45,982 nt of DNA from UBA1359 sp029570385 (GCA_035351315.1 DAOPVX010000006.1:1-45982); one strand, 5' to 3'; positions 15,968 to 24,620 are shown, counted from the stretch's first letter. Numbers and translations are program-made. The notes: generated by a model from the sequence alone, not told the origin.

Positions 15968-17440
15968 TTATTTTTGTCTAACTAACCAAGCAAGCATTCC
16001 GGCTAAAAAACCGATGCCCAAAGGATGATTTAAATAAGGACTAAAAAAATGCACCGCGGCTACAACCAATAAACCGATAGCTAACGCTTCGCCAACCGGA
16101 CCATAGCGCCAAGACCGCCAAGCTAATCGTCCCAACCATATAAAATACCACAAAGCCAGTAAGAAACCGAATTTAAAAATAATATCCAGCCAACCCCATT
16201 CAAAAGCATAGGTAGTATAATAACCACTGCTCTCATTTTCTAAAATTCGCGGATCAGCTGAACGATAAGTGATGGTGGCGCCCAATCCCTGACCAAAAAA
16301 TGGGCTCTGACTAATAGCTTGCACCATTTTGGGTAATAATGACCAGCGCGATGAAGCGCCCGCCTCACTATCTAAATTACCTAACCGCTCTTCCAGCAAA
16401 TCACCGGCCTTGAATGACAACTGCGGTTGCGGCCAAGGAAAGCGGACGATAACCACGATTAAAACTATTGACAAAACACTAGCCAATAACAAACTTAAAG
16501 ACCACCGCCAAACCACTGGCCAGCGGTAGCGCCGCCAAATCATTATCAACAAAAAAAACATGCTTAACACCAAACCGAACCAAAAACTACGAGAAAATCC
16601 GACAATAATTGGCAATAAACTTAAACTAAACGCTAATAAATAAAGCCGACCTGGCCGACCAATTAACCAGCGAGGCCAATGTTTCAAGGGCAGCCGGCCA
16701 GCCAATTGCCAAGCGATAATAACTAGAAAAATCAAAAAATAAACCTGTGACTGAAGAAAAACCCGATAAAACTGCCCGGATAAACTAGTTATTTCACCAA
16801 CTTGTGTATCACGAATCAGGCGATAGATTACCATTCTTAAGCCTGGCGAAAAATGACCAAAGGCATACAGTAAAAAACCGGTTTTAGCCGTTAACCAAGC
16901 TAAGCCAGCTACTATCACCGAACTTAATTGATTAATTGACCAGCGAGCAACAGTTAATATCGGTAAAAATATCAGCCAAAATAACCAGCCATTGGCATCA
17001 AAAAAAATATTAGCCAATTGATGACCGCGCCACCAAGCATTAATGATGGCAAAAATTATCATGGCCAACAAAATCAACCAACCGCTATCTTTAAGACGTT
17101 GCCATAATTGTTTTGGCCAGGCTTGACGGCGATAGATAGCCACAATCAATTGAACAAACCAAACCGCCATAATAATCAGCCAGATAGCCATTCGCCACGA
17201 CAACTTAAAACCGCCCAAATTTAATGATAATAAATAACCTTTAGAGCTGATTAGTAAATCAATAACTAAGACATACAAGCCCCATTCCAGTCGACGGATG
17301 GTCAGCCAAAGAATAACCAAGCAACTAATAATAAAAAGAGCCGTTCCGATGACGGGATAAAAATATCCTAAAGCGGCCAACAACTCTAATAAGATAATAG
17401 CCTCCAAAATATAGCGCACTGTTTTCCAAGAAAATTGCAT
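15968..17440 (-). CDS. O-antigen ligase/polymerase-like membrane protein (Wzy_C family)
   Basis: A 490-residue, very hydrophobic protein with roughly a dozen predicted transmembrane helices, starting at ATG 17440. The large periplasm-facing loop contains SRWSLLPKMVQAISQSPFFGQGLGATITYRS, read here as separate motifs SRWSLLPKM and FFGQGLGA, which is the usual Wzy_C/WaaL signature before the last helices. Such proteins polymerise lipid-linked repeat units or transfer them to an acceptor. It lies between the TagO/WecA-like transferase and the DUF192 gene in a glycan cluster. Polymerase versus ligase activity cannot be separated by sequence. Confidence 0.82.
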   Translation of the reverse strand: MQFSWKTVRYILEAIILLELLAALGYFYPVIGTALFIISCLVILWLTIRRLEWGLYVLVIDLLISSKGYLLSLNLGGFKLSWRMAIWLIIMAVWFVQLIVAIYRRQAWPKQLWQRLKDSGWLILLAMIIFAIINAWWRGHQLANIFFDANGWLFWLIFLPILTVARWSINQLSSVIVAGLAWLTAKTGFLLYAFGHFSPGLRMVIYRLIRDTQVGEITSLSGQFYRVFLQSQVYFLIFLVIIAWQLAGRLPLKHWPRWLIGRPGRLYLLAFSLSLLPIIVGFSRSFWFGLVLSMFFLLIMIWRRYRWPVVWRWSLSLLLASVLSIVLIVVIVRFPWPQPQLSFKAGDLLEERLGNLDSEAGASSRWSLLPKMVQAISQSPFFGQGLGATITYRSADPRILENESSGYYTTYAFEWGWLDIIFKFGFLLALWYFIWLGRLAWRSWRYGPVGEALAIGLLVVAAVHFFSPYLNHPLGIGFLAGMLAWLVRQK

Positions 17441-17450
17441 AATTTGCTAA

Positions 17451-17912
17451 TTATTGCCAATTTAAAAATTGACCAACCTGTAGATTATGGCGGCTAATAA
17501 AACCGCTCGGCATTTCTAAGACAGCGTCAATCGGCTGATCAGGCCGATACTTAATCTGAGGATTATGGCCTTCCGGGGCAGCATTCTCAGTAAATTGAAC
17601 TATTTGCCGATCGCGAAGCCAAATAAAATCTAAAGCAAAATTCATCTCGCGCATCACCATGGTTGGCTGCGATAAAATCGGCCAAATAAAAAGCAGGCCA
17701 CAATCGGGACAAGGTTGATCTTGGCGGCTAAAACCGCGATATTGCTGGCGCTTATCAGTTAAGATGTCAATATTGCCTAAAAATTTCTGGTTGGCCGAAA
17801 ATAATTTATACTCGCCGCGAAAAACCGGCCGACGGTTGCCCCAATAAACCACTCCGCCCAAAATAACAATGATCAACAACAAACTAGCTACTATTAATTG
17901 ACATTTAGTCAT
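17451..17912 (-). CDS. DUF192 protein with N-terminal membrane anchor
   Basis: 153 residues from ATG 17912. A longer in-frame opening to 18074 would run deep into the upstream glycosyltransferase, so I reject it. Residues 7-27 form a single transmembrane or uncleaved signal helix (LIVASLLLIIVILGGVVYW). The rest is the compact DUF192 fold: YRGFSRQDQPCPDCGLLFIW, MREMNFALDFIW and the following VxxFTENAAPE. The domain is exposed outside the membrane. Its biochemical role is not established. Its start overlaps the glycosyltransferase stop by 8 bases, which implies translational coupling within the glycan operon. Confidence 0.85.
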   Translation of the reverse strand: MTKCQLIVASLLLIIVILGGVVYWGNRRPVFRGEYKLFSANQKFLGNIDILTDKRQQYRGFSRQDQPCPDCGLLFIWPILSQPTMVMREMNFALDFIWLRDRQIVQFTENAAPEGHNPQIKYRPDQPIDAVLEMPSGFISRHNLQVGQFLNWQ

Positions 17913-18612
17913 AAATTGGCAAATGATGCTTGGCTCGCAAAATAGCTTCGGCCTGCTTATACTTTTTAACCCGTGGTAAAAACGGCAATAATTTGTAGGC
18001 ACAACTGGGTAACCAGCTACTGATATAACCGCCGCCGGCCACGGTAAATAAGAAATCATCATAGAATAAACCAATTTTGTCGTTTTCTAACATAGTCAAC
18101 CAAACATCCCAATCCTGAAGACGTTTAATATTGTTGTCAAAACCGGGAAAATCTTGACGGCGCACTAAGGCTGAAGTGTGGATATAGGGCTGCCGACGTA
18201 ATTTTTCAGCATCAAACGGCCATAAACGAAATTTTTTCCAACCGAAACGAAACGAAGAATAACAATAACTAACTTGAGGATTAGTTTCCAAGGCTGACAA
18301 CATTTTAGCTAAGGCATCAGAACGCCAACAAATATCAGCATCACTAAATAACAGATAGTCACCACTAGCTTCGGCCAGACCCCGATTACGAGCCGGGTTG
18401 GATCCTTGATTAGTTTGAACAATGATTTTATATGGCAATTTAGCGGCTTGCAATTTAGGTTCCCACTCGATCAAAACCGCTTCTAAACCATCAGTTGAGC
18501 CATCGTCAACAATAATTATTTCCAAATCACGATAAGTCTGCTTGATTAAACTATTCAAACAAGCGCCTAATTTATCAGCCTGATTATAAACCGGAATAAT
18601 GACAGAAATCAT
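17905..18612 (-). CDS. Glycosyltransferase family 2
   Basis: A 235-residue soluble GT-A enzyme. It opens with MISVIIPVYNQADKLGACL, has the nucleotide-binding IIIVDDGSTDGLE, and the metal-binding region LLFSDADICW (the DxD equivalent is DAD). A further acceptor-side motif is LQDWDVWL. It adds one sugar to a lipid-linked glycan on the cytoplasmic face. The donor and acceptor are not deducible. The C terminus lacks membrane helices. It is 9 bases after the GT4 gene and overlaps the DUF192 gene by 8 bases. Confidence 0.9.
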   Translation of the reverse strand: MISVIIPVYNQADKLGACLNSLIKQTYRDLEIIIVDDGSTDGLEAVLIEWEPKLQAAKLPYKIIVQTNQGSNPARNRGLAEASGDYLLFSDADICWRSDALAKMLSALETNPQVSYCYSSFRFGWKKFRLWPFDAEKLRRQPYIHTSALVRRQDFPGFDNNIKRLQDWDVWLTMLENDKIGLFYDDFLFTVAGGGYISSWLPSCAYKLLPFLPRVKKYKQAEAILRAKHHLPIYD

Positions 18613-18621
18613 AAATTATAA

Positions 18622-19710
18622 TTAATGCTTATTAATAAATTGAGCCAATTTGGCCGCCAAGGTCGGCCAGAGAAAAGCCGCTAACCGAGCCTGGCCGGCT
18701 TGGCCAAGTTGCTGACTAAAGGCCGAATCATCCAGAAGTCGGCTAACCGCGGCGATAATTTCATAACTTGAATTTGGATCAACCATTAAGCCATTTAAAC
18801 CGTCAACCACCGCATCGGCGACACCGCCGGATCGACCGGCGATAACTGGTTTACCAGCTTGATTAGCCTCTAGATAAACAATACCAAAGCCTTCAAAATC
18901 ACCAGCCAATTGACGGGCCGGCATAATAAAAATATCGGCTAGCTGATACCAAGCCGCTCGCTGCTGGTCATCGGCATCAGTTATAAAAATAACCCGTGAA
19001 TTAACTGCCAAATCACTGGCTAATTGTTGGCAAGTAGCTAAATATGGCCCTTGGCCAACAACTAAATAATACAAATTAGGATATTTATTAATCAATTCCG
19101 GCAGAGCCCGCAAAACTTGATCCACTCCTTTGCGTTCTACTAAACGACCGACAGTTAATAAAATTTTTTGGTCAACCAAACCATACTGTTGACGCAACTG
19201 TTGCCGATAAGTATCGCTAATAGTTGGTGATGTTGTCTGGCTTAAACCGGGATTAATAATTATTAAACGATTAGTAATTGACGGCCAAGCCTGTTTAACT
19301 AACCCGGCAACATAACTGTTGGCGGCAATAACTGATGAAGCGCGAGCAATTATTCGGCTAACCAACCAACGTTTACGTGGCCGCTTCATGGCCTGTCCCC
19401 AATCCATACCATGAAGAAAAATACCATACTTAATCGGCAAAAAATAAGATAACAACCAAACCACCGTCCCTAGCGGTAAAATTTGACCAACTAAAACATA
19501 ATCAATCCGTTGCTGTTTAATAGCTTGCCAAATAGCTTGGAAAGATCGCCGCCACGGCCAAAAACCGCGAGCCGCCTGGAGCTGATTGTGATTATTATCC
19601 AAAACAATAAACTCATCATTCCGCGGCCAAGCCGCAGCTAGATGGCTGTAATAATGGGCGATACCGCCATGAAAGGGTGGATATTCTAAGGTAACTAATA
19701 AATAACGCAT
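18622..19710 (-). CDS. Glycosyltransferase family 4 (GT-B)
   Basis: A 362-residue GT-B retaining glycosyltransferase. The N-terminal domain begins LLVTLEYPPFHGGIAHYYSHL with the glycine-rich loop for the acceptor side. The donor domain shows ILLTVGRLVERKGVDQVL, then YLVVGQGPYL, and the catalytic E-x7-E segment FEGFGIVYLEANQAGKPVIAG. Family members use nucleotide-activated sugars. It lies 3 bases after the flippase gene and 9 bases before the GT2 gene, within the same glycan operon. The sugar is unknown. Confidence 0.92.
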   Translation of the reverse strand: MRYLLVTLEYPPFHGGIAHYYSHLAAAWPRNDEFIVLDNNHNQLQAARGFWPWRRSFQAIWQAIKQQRIDYVLVGQILPLGTVVWLLSYFLPIKYGIFLHGMDWGQAMKRPRKRWLVSRIIARASSVIAANSYVAGLVKQAWPSITNRLIIINPGLSQTTSPTISDTYRQQLRQQYGLVDQKILLTVGRLVERKGVDQVLRALPELINKYPNLYYLVVGQGPYLATCQQLASDLAVNSRVIFITDADDQQRAAWYQLADIFIMPARQLAGDFEGFGIVYLEANQAGKPVIAGRSGGVADAVVDGLNGLMVDPNSSYEIIAAVSRLLDDSAFSQQLGQAGQARLAAFLWPTLAAKLAQFINKH

Positions 19711-19713
19711 ACA

Positions 19714-21159
19714 TTAATCAGCTGACTGACGGAAAAAAGATTTAAAGATACCAACAATATCCGACCAACACCAAGCTTTAACCGCAAATAGAGCTACTAA
19801 ATACACAAAACCGCCCCAAGCCACTAAAATAAAAATATTATTAATAAACTTGGCTTGCCAAACGGCTAAGCCCATCAAACTAGCGGCTACTACAATGCGC
19901 AATAGGCCGCTGAATAGCTGGGGCGACTGACCGAGAATTGACTTAATCTGGCCAATACCTAAAACCACCATCAAGATACTAGTCAGCATTACTGTTAAGC
20001 TAGCGCCAATAACACCATAACGCGGAATTAAAAAGAGATTGGCAACAATACTAACTATCAGGACAATCAACATATTGTAGGTGTTGCGTTTCTGCCGATC
20101 GCAAGCATTCAGTAACGAGCCAATCGGATAACCAATAAATATAAAGGGCAGGGCGGCTAAACCTAAACGGAGCGGCCAGATAGCCTCAGTATAACCATCA
20201 CTAAAGATCAGTACTAATTTATCCGCTATCACCCAGCCGCCAATGGCAATCGGTAAAGAAATAATGGCTGAATATTGTATCGCTCGAGTAAAGGTAATAC
20301 TCAGCTGCGATCGGTTGTTATGCCAATAAAGACTTAGGGCCGGATAAAGCGAGGCGACAAAGGCCATGGGTAAGAATTGCAACGCATTAATAATCTTGAA
20401 CGGCACCTGGTAAATCCCAACCGCCACATCACCGGCTATCTTGGCTAGCATAACTGAATCAAGATAAGTATAGGCTCGTTGAGCAATCGCATAACCGGCA
20501 AAAGGGGCCGCTAATAACCAAACTTTTTTTATCTTCGGCCAATACCAAATTGGCCAGGGCTTGACTCGCCAATAACGCCAAAGAATTAGTAATGAATAGA
20601 TAAAATTATACAGACTGGCCGCGATCAACGACAGCATTAACCAGCGGACGCCGCCGCCGTGGTGCAAAATAACAATACTGCCAACAAGTACAATCAGCTG
20701 GAAAATAATTGACGATAAACTTTCAAATTTCAAATTATGAAAAGCTCGCGAACAGGCAAAAAAAGTCAAAGTAAAGGAATCTAACACCATACAGACAATT
20801 GATAAATAAACCAATTGCCGAGTAAGCTCAGGAAAATTTAAAATATTAACCAAGCCAATTAAAACTAGCGATGTAAGCAATGCTAACGGCAATTTAATGG
20901 CTATGGTCGAGCCAATCCAAGCGTTGGCCTTGCTATTGTCTTTAGCGACTTCCTTGGTTAAAACATTACTAAGACCAACATCAATAAAAATCAAAAAAAT
21001 ATTCGTCAAAGAAATAGCTGTATAATATTTTCCCAAATCAGCCGGTCCCAGGACTCTGGCGTATAGCGTAAAATAGGTTAAAGAAATGATCTTTTGTAAA
21101 ATCAAGGCTAAAGTGAAATAAGAAGTATTCCTGGCAATATTAGTAACGCGGGTAGACAT
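19714..21159 (-). CDS. Wzx-type polysaccharide flippase (MATE/MOP superfamily)
   Basis: 481 residues from ATG 21159, beginning MSTRVTNIARNTSYFTLALI. A longer opening to 21225 starts inside the rpsI terminator hairpin, so I prefer the internal ATG. About 12-14 transmembrane helices follow the MOP-superfamily pattern, with the helix-1 signature (LALILQKIISLTYFTLYARVLGP) read as LQKII and ARVLGPADLGKY. It moves undecaprenyl-linked oligosaccharide across the membrane. It is the first gene of the glycan operon running down to 14887, with a weak candidate promoter at 21185-21213. Confidence 0.88.
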   Translation of the reverse strand: MSTRVTNIARNTSYFTLALILQKIISLTYFTLYARVLGPADLGKYYTAISLTNIFLIFIDVGLSNVLTKEVAKDNSKANAWIGSTIAIKLPLALLTSLVLIGLVNILNFPELTRQLVYLSIVCMVLDSFTLTFFACSRAFHNLKFESLSSIIFQLIVLVGSIVILHHGGGVRWLMLSLIAASLYNFIYSLLILWRYWRVKPWPIWYWPKIKKVWLLAAPFAGYAIAQRAYTYLDSVMLAKIAGDVAVGIYQVPFKIINALQFLPMAFVASLYPALSLYWHNNRSQLSITFTRAIQYSAIISLPIAIGGWVIADKLVLIFSDGYTEAIWPLRLGLAALPFIFIGYPIGSLLNACDRQKRNTYNMLIVLIVSIVANLFLIPRYGVIGASLTVMLTSILMVVLGIGQIKSILGQSPQLFSGLLRIVVAASLMGLAVWQAKFINNIFILVAWGGFVYLVALFAVKAWCWSDIVGIFKSFFRQSAD

Positions 21160-21184
21160 AAAAAACAGGCTTAAAATTATCTTC

Positions 21185-21213
21185 AATATACAACATTTAA
21201 GCGGAGTGAGCAA
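21185..21213 (-). promoter_or_regulatory. Candidate promoter for the glycan operon
   Basis: Minus-strand TTGCTC (21208-21213), 17 bases, TATATT (21185-21190). Only three matches in the -35 box. It lies just past the rpsI terminator and about 20 bases before ATG 21159, which fits that start choice. Confidence 0.35.
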
Positions 21214-21215
21214 CC

Positions 21216-21240
21216 AAAAAAACACCGGCGAACCGGTGTT
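21216..21240 (-). terminator. Intrinsic terminator after rpsI
   Basis: Perfect 8-base stem AACACCGG and CCGGTGTT with a CGAA (minus-strand TTCG) tetraloop, followed on the minus strand by seven T. It closes the ribosomal protein operon, 33 bases past the rpsI stop. Confidence 0.92.
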
Positions 21241-21273
21241 TTTGTATAATATAGAAAGGTAAAAGAACGCTGA

Positions 21274-21765
21274 TTAACGCTTACTCCACTGCGGAGCGCG
21301 GCGAGCGCGTTTGAGACCCGGCTTCTTGCGCTCCTTAATGCGAGCATCGCGAGTCATCAGACCGCTGGCTTTGAGAACTGGCTTAACTGCTTCATTCATT
21401 TTGACTAAACAACGGGCAATACCGTGAGCAATCGCTTCAGCTTGACCAGACTTACCGCCGCCAGTCACCAAAACTGAAAAATCCAAACTGTGCTGCAAGC
21501 CAGTCACTCGCAATGGTTGAATAACTGCCGCTTGATGAGATAAAATTGGCAAATAAGCGGCTAGAGCTTGGCCGTTAATAACGATAATACCGCGGCCTTT
21601 TTCATATAAACGCACCTGAGAGGTCGCTGTTTTGCGCTTACCGACAGCCGTAATATACTTGCCACTAAATTCTCGGGTCAAAGTATAGTCAACCGAATCA
21701 TCAGTAATCTTGGCTGGAGCCTTTGATTGGCTGTTTTCTTGTTCTAAAATATCTAATTCTTCCAT
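21274..21765 (-). CDS. rpsI: 30S ribosomal protein S9 with N-terminal extension
   Basis: 163 residues, about 30 longer than typical bacterial S9. Residues 1-35 are an acidic, Gln/Ser-containing extension; the conserved protein starts at YITAVGKRKTATSQVRLY. GGGKSGQAEAIAHGIARCL and the basic C-terminal tail ending KRARRAPQWSKR are typical; the tail reaches the P site of the ribosome, and the final SKR is conserved. It is 12 bases after rplM, the usual rplM-rpsI pair, and is the last gene before the terminator at 21216-21240. Confidence 0.97.
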   Translation of the reverse strand: MEELDILEQENSQSKAPAKITDDSVDYTLTREFSGKYITAVGKRKTATSQVRLYEKGRGIIVINGQALAAYLPILSHQAAVIQPLRVTGLQHSLDFSVLVTGGGKSGQAEAIAHGIARCLVKMNEAVKPVLKASGLMTRDARIKERKKPGLKRARRAPQWSKR

Positions 21766-21777
21766 AATAATCGTAGA

Positions 21778-22128
21778 CTAATTAATGATCAGACGCTTGA
21801 GCATGCCTGCACGCAAGCGATTAGCCGGTAACATCTGTTTAACGGCGCGGCGCAAAACTTGATCCGGCTGGCTAGCCGCCAAATCACGCATCTTGAGGGT
21901 TTTGAGACCACCTTGATAGCCGCTATAATGATAATAATTCTTTTGATCTAATTTATTGCCAGTAAAAATAACCTTGGTAATATTGTGGACATGAACAACA
22001 GCGCCAGCATCAATATTGGGCTGGTAAGTCGCCTGATTCTTGCCGCGCAGCAAGGTGGCAATCTGAGTGGCTAGCCGGCCAATCGCTTGTCCGGTCGCAT
22101 CAATTTCGTGAATTTCTCGTTCCATCAT
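21778..22128 (-). CDS. rplM: 50S ribosomal protein L13 (short form)
   Basis: 116 residues from ATG 22128, with ATG 22125 and TTG 22134 as alternatives. The core is clear: HEIDATGQAIGRLATQIA, VIFTGNKLDQKNYYHYSGY, then AVKQMLPANRLRAGMLKRL. Typical bacterial L13 has about 142 residues. This one is trimmed at both ends, lacking the N-terminal strand and the C-terminal tail after the MLKRL helix. It binds 23S rRNA early in 50S assembly. It lies between rplQ and rpsI in the operon. Confidence 0.95.
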   Translation of the reverse strand: MMEREIHEIDATGQAIGRLATQIATLLRGKNQATYQPNIDAGAVVHVHNITKVIFTGNKLDQKNYYHYSGYQGGLKTLKMRDLAASQPDQVLRRAVKQMLPANRLRAGMLKRLIIN

Positions 22129-22138
22129 AAACAAACAC

Positions 22139-22486
22139 TTAAACTAATTCAAGACGAACCTGCTCGGCTCCATCACCCTGACGCGGTCCAAGGTTGGTCA
22201 GGCGAGTATAGCCGCCATTTCTAGACTGATAGCGTTCAGCTAGGCTTAAGGCTTTGGTTACAGCTTCAGCTTGCGGCAAAACAGCCATTAAACTGCGCCG
22301 AGCAGTCAAATCACCAACTTTAGCTATAGTTAATAAATGCTCAACCATCGGCTGAACGGCCTTGGCCTTGGCCTTGGTGGTGACAACAAATTCGTGCATC
22401 AGAACGCTAGAGGCTAAATTGCGCAACATCATTTCACGCGGACCTTTCAAGCGACCTAAAATTATACCTTTATTTCGGTGACGCAT
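22139..22486 (-). CDS. rplQ: 50S ribosomal protein L17
   Basis: 115 residues, the usual size. It starts MRHRNKGIILGRLKGPREMM and contains SSVLMHEFVVTTKAKAKAVQ, typical of L17, which sits near the exit of the peptide tunnel. The end is RLTNLGPRQGDGAEQVRLELV. Its place directly after rpoA is the standard bacterial order. It lies 31 bases after rpoA and 10 bases before rplM. Confidence 0.97.
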   Translation of the reverse strand: MRHRNKGIILGRLKGPREMMLRNLASSVLMHEFVVTTKAKAKAVQPMVEHLLTIAKVGDLTARRSLMAVLPQAEAVTKALSLAERYQSRNGGYTRLTNLGPRQGDGAEQVRLELV

Positions 22487-22517
22487 ACAATATCCTTAAA
22501 ACTCTTTAATGTAAAAA

Positions 22518-23381
22518 TTATTTAGTTTTAGCCTTGGTTGGCTTTTTGGCTGGCTTAGCGGCAACTTCTTTCTTGGCGGCCGGTTTCTTACTAGGTTTCT
22601 TGACTTCTTCTTGGACATCGTCGGTCTCAACTATATCCTCCGTCTCTCCAGCCGGCTGATCAGCAACTTGAGCAGTGTCCGCATTGTCCTCTTCAGGCAA
22701 ATTAACTAAAGCAGAGAACTGACTAATTAAAATATCATTAGCATCGACAAAGGCCTGATGTGGCGAGGTAGTGCCATCGGTTAAAATACGCAAAATCAAC
22801 TTATCCCAATTAACCATATTGCCGACACGAACATTTTCCACAGTTAAACCGGCGGCCATAACTGGCGTATACATGGAATCAATCTCAATATAGCCGATTT
22901 CTTTCTTAGTTTTGAGACGATTCTCCACCATTTCATAACCACGACCATTGCTAACAAAAATCTCCATTGACAAATTGGCTTCCTTAGTGGTCAGATTGGC
23001 CAAAACCAAATCTGGATTGACGATTTCCACTTGACTATTAGGAGTAATGTCGGCAGCGGTAACCACTTTCTGACCGCTAACTTCTAGAGTGAGCTTACAA
23101 ATCTCATCGCTAAAAATCCGTAATCGCAATTTTTTCAAATTCAAAACTATAGCTAAAACATCCTCTTGGATACCAGGTAGACCCATAAATTCATGATCAG
23201 CGCCAGCAATCTTGACCCCGACCACAGCTGCACCCGGCAAAGAAGACAACAGCACTCGTCGCAAAGCATTACCGATAGTTGTGCCATAGCCTGGAAAGAA
23301 CGGCTCAACAACAATCAACTCTTCATTGGGCTGGTTGCCTGGCAAAACAGTTATTTTTTGTGGTAAAGCAATTTTTTCCAT
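22518..23381 (-). CDS. rpoA: RNA polymerase alpha subunit lacking the C-terminal domain
   Basis: 287 residues. Residues 1 to about 228 are the N-terminal assembly domain that dimerises and binds beta and beta': VEPFFPGYGTTIGNALRRVLL (motifs GYGTTIGNALRR), then VENVRVGN and LILRILTDGTTSP. After DILISQFSALV the sequence becomes a 59-residue low-complexity tail, first acidic, then Lys/Ala/Pro-rich. The alpha-CTD, with its LSVRxxNxLK helix-hairpin-helix that contacts UP elements and activators, is not present. There is no later frame continuing it; rplQ follows after 31 bases. The enzyme call is certain, and the missing domain is read directly from the sequence. Confidence 0.97.
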   Translation of the reverse strand: MEKIALPQKITVLPGNQPNEELIVVEPFFPGYGTTIGNALRRVLLSSLPGAAVVGVKIAGADHEFMGLPGIQEDVLAIVLNLKKLRLRIFSDEICKLTLEVSGQKVVTAADITPNSQVEIVNPDLVLANLTTKEANLSMEIFVSNGRGYEMVENRLKTKKEIGYIEIDSMYTPVMAAGLTVENVRVGNMVNWDKLILRILTDGTTSPHQAFVDANDILISQFSALVNLPEEDNADTAQVADQPAGETEDIVETDDVQEEVKKPSKKPAAKKEVAAKPAKKPTKAKTK

Positions 23382-23409
23382 AATGGATGTTTTAAATTTG
23401 AGCTAAAAA

Positions 23410-24045
23410 TTAACGAGCGTAGAACTCAACAATCATCTGAGTATTAATATTTTTTTCCAAATCTTCTGGCTTAGGTTCATGTAAAACCTTAACCTCTAAA
23501 TCAGCAACTTCTAAAAATAACCAGCCTGGGGCTTGAAAATTTTTCTTTAATAATTTCTCGCCCAATCCGTTAAAAATCTTATTACGCTGCTGGCTAGCTT
23601 TAACTTTAATAATATCACCAGACTTAACGCGGTAAGATGGAATATCCACTCGACGACCATTAACGGTAAAATGAGCATGAGCCACTAACTGGCGAGCCTT
23701 GGAGCGAGAATCAGCAAAACCGGCCCGATAAACAACATTATCCAAACGCATTTCTAAAAGACGCATTAAATTTTCACCAGCATCGCCAACCTGTTTCTTG
23801 GCGGCTAAGAAAGTTAAATGGAATTGTTTTTCCAGCAAGCCGAACATCCGCTTGGCTTTTTGCTTTTCGCGCAATTGCAAGCTGTATTCCGATTGCCGCG
23901 GACGACCCTTGGGACCATGAAAACCAGGCGGAAAATTACGCTTAGCTAGGGCGCATTTGCTGGAACTGCAACGCTCACCCTTGAGCATTAACTTTTCGCC
24001 TTCACGACGGCACAATTTACAAGCTGAACCTAAGTATTTGGACAT
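23410..24045 (-). CDS. rpsD: 30S ribosomal protein S4 (zinc-binding form)
   Basis: 211 residues. It begins MSKYLGSACKLCRREGEKL. The four cysteines CxxC (9, 12) and Cx5C (26-32) near the N terminus are the zinc-binding, C+ form of S4. The S4 RNA-binding domain is at ~95-160 (MRLDNVVYRAGFADSRSKARQ is read as MRLDNVVYRAG and SRSKARQLV). It nucleates 30S assembly on the 16S rRNA 5' domain. It is 20 bases after rpsK and 28 bases before rpoA, the normal alpha-operon order. Confidence 0.97.
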   Translation of the reverse strand: MSKYLGSACKLCRREGEKLMLKGERCSSSKCALAKRNFPPGFHGPKGRPRQSEYSLQLREKQKAKRMFGLLEKQFHLTFLAAKKQVGDAGENLMRLLEMRLDNVVYRAGFADSRSKARQLVAHAHFTVNGRRVDIPSYRVKSGDIIKVKASQQRNKIFNGLGEKLLKKNFQAPGWLFLEVADLEVKVLHEPKPEDLEKNINTQMIVEFYAR

Positions 24046-24065
24046 ACGGAGATTACAAACAATAA

Positions 24066-24620
24066 TTAGACCCGACGGGGTTTGCGTTGACGGCAGCCAT
24101 TGTGAGGTACTGGCGTCACATCTTTAATAGAAGTCACTACTAAACCATTGGCATTGAGCGCTCGGACCGCTGCTTCACGACCAGTACCGACACCGTTAAC
24201 AAAAACGCTAACATCGGTCAAACCCATTTCCTTGGCTCGCTCAACAGCAATTCTGGTAATAATCTGAGCAGCGTATGGAGTAGACTTTTTTGGGCCCTTA
24301 AAACCGGCTAAACCGGCACTAGCCCAAGAAACAACATCACCATTTTCATCGGTAATAGTAACAATAGTATTATTATAGGTGGACTTAATATAAGCCGAAC
24401 CGACAGTCAAAGTCCGCTCAGTTTTGCGGCGGCGACGCTTGCTCTTAGTAGCAGCCAAACGATTGGCTTTATTCTTTTCCAATTTTTTCTTGATTTCATC
24501 AGGCAACTCTTCCATTACCGGACCGGTAGCGGCTGGCGCTGGCTGATCAGCAGTGGTTGTCGGAGCCGCCGTTGTTGCAGTCACAATCTCTTCGGCCACC
24601 TTTTTTTGTTCGTCAGTCAT
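24066..24620 (-). CDS. rpsK: 30S ribosomal protein S11 with long N-terminal extension
   Basis: 184 residues against about 129 in most bacteria. Residues 1-60 are an added segment rich in Thr, Ala and Pro, followed by a Lys/Arg patch (SKRRRRKTER). Canonical S11 starts at about residue 70 with LTVGSAYIKSTYNNTIVTITD and ends PVPHNGCRQRKPRRV. An internal Met36 could shorten the extension but would not remove it. S11 forms part of the 30S platform near the mRNA exit. It is 27 bases after rpsM. Confidence 0.96.
   Translation of the reverse strand: MTDEQKKVAEEIVTATTAAPTTTADQPAPAATGPVMEELPDEIKKKLEKNKANRLAATKSKRRRRKTERTLTVGSAYIKSTYNNTIVTITDENGDVVSWASAGLAGFKGPKKSTPYAAQIITRIAVERAKEMGLTDVSVFVNGVGTGREAAVRALNANGLVVTSIKDVTPVPHNGCRQRKPRRV

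Noticed and set aside
17451..18074. Long 207-codon frame for the DUF192 gene
   Set aside because: The first 54 codons lie inside the glycosyltransferase gene and do not look like a DUF192 protein; the ATG at 17912 gives a normal anchor helix.
19714..21225. Flippase start at 21225
   Set aside because: That codon is within the rpsI terminator hairpin and above the candidate promoter; ATG 21159 starts a standard flippase N terminus.
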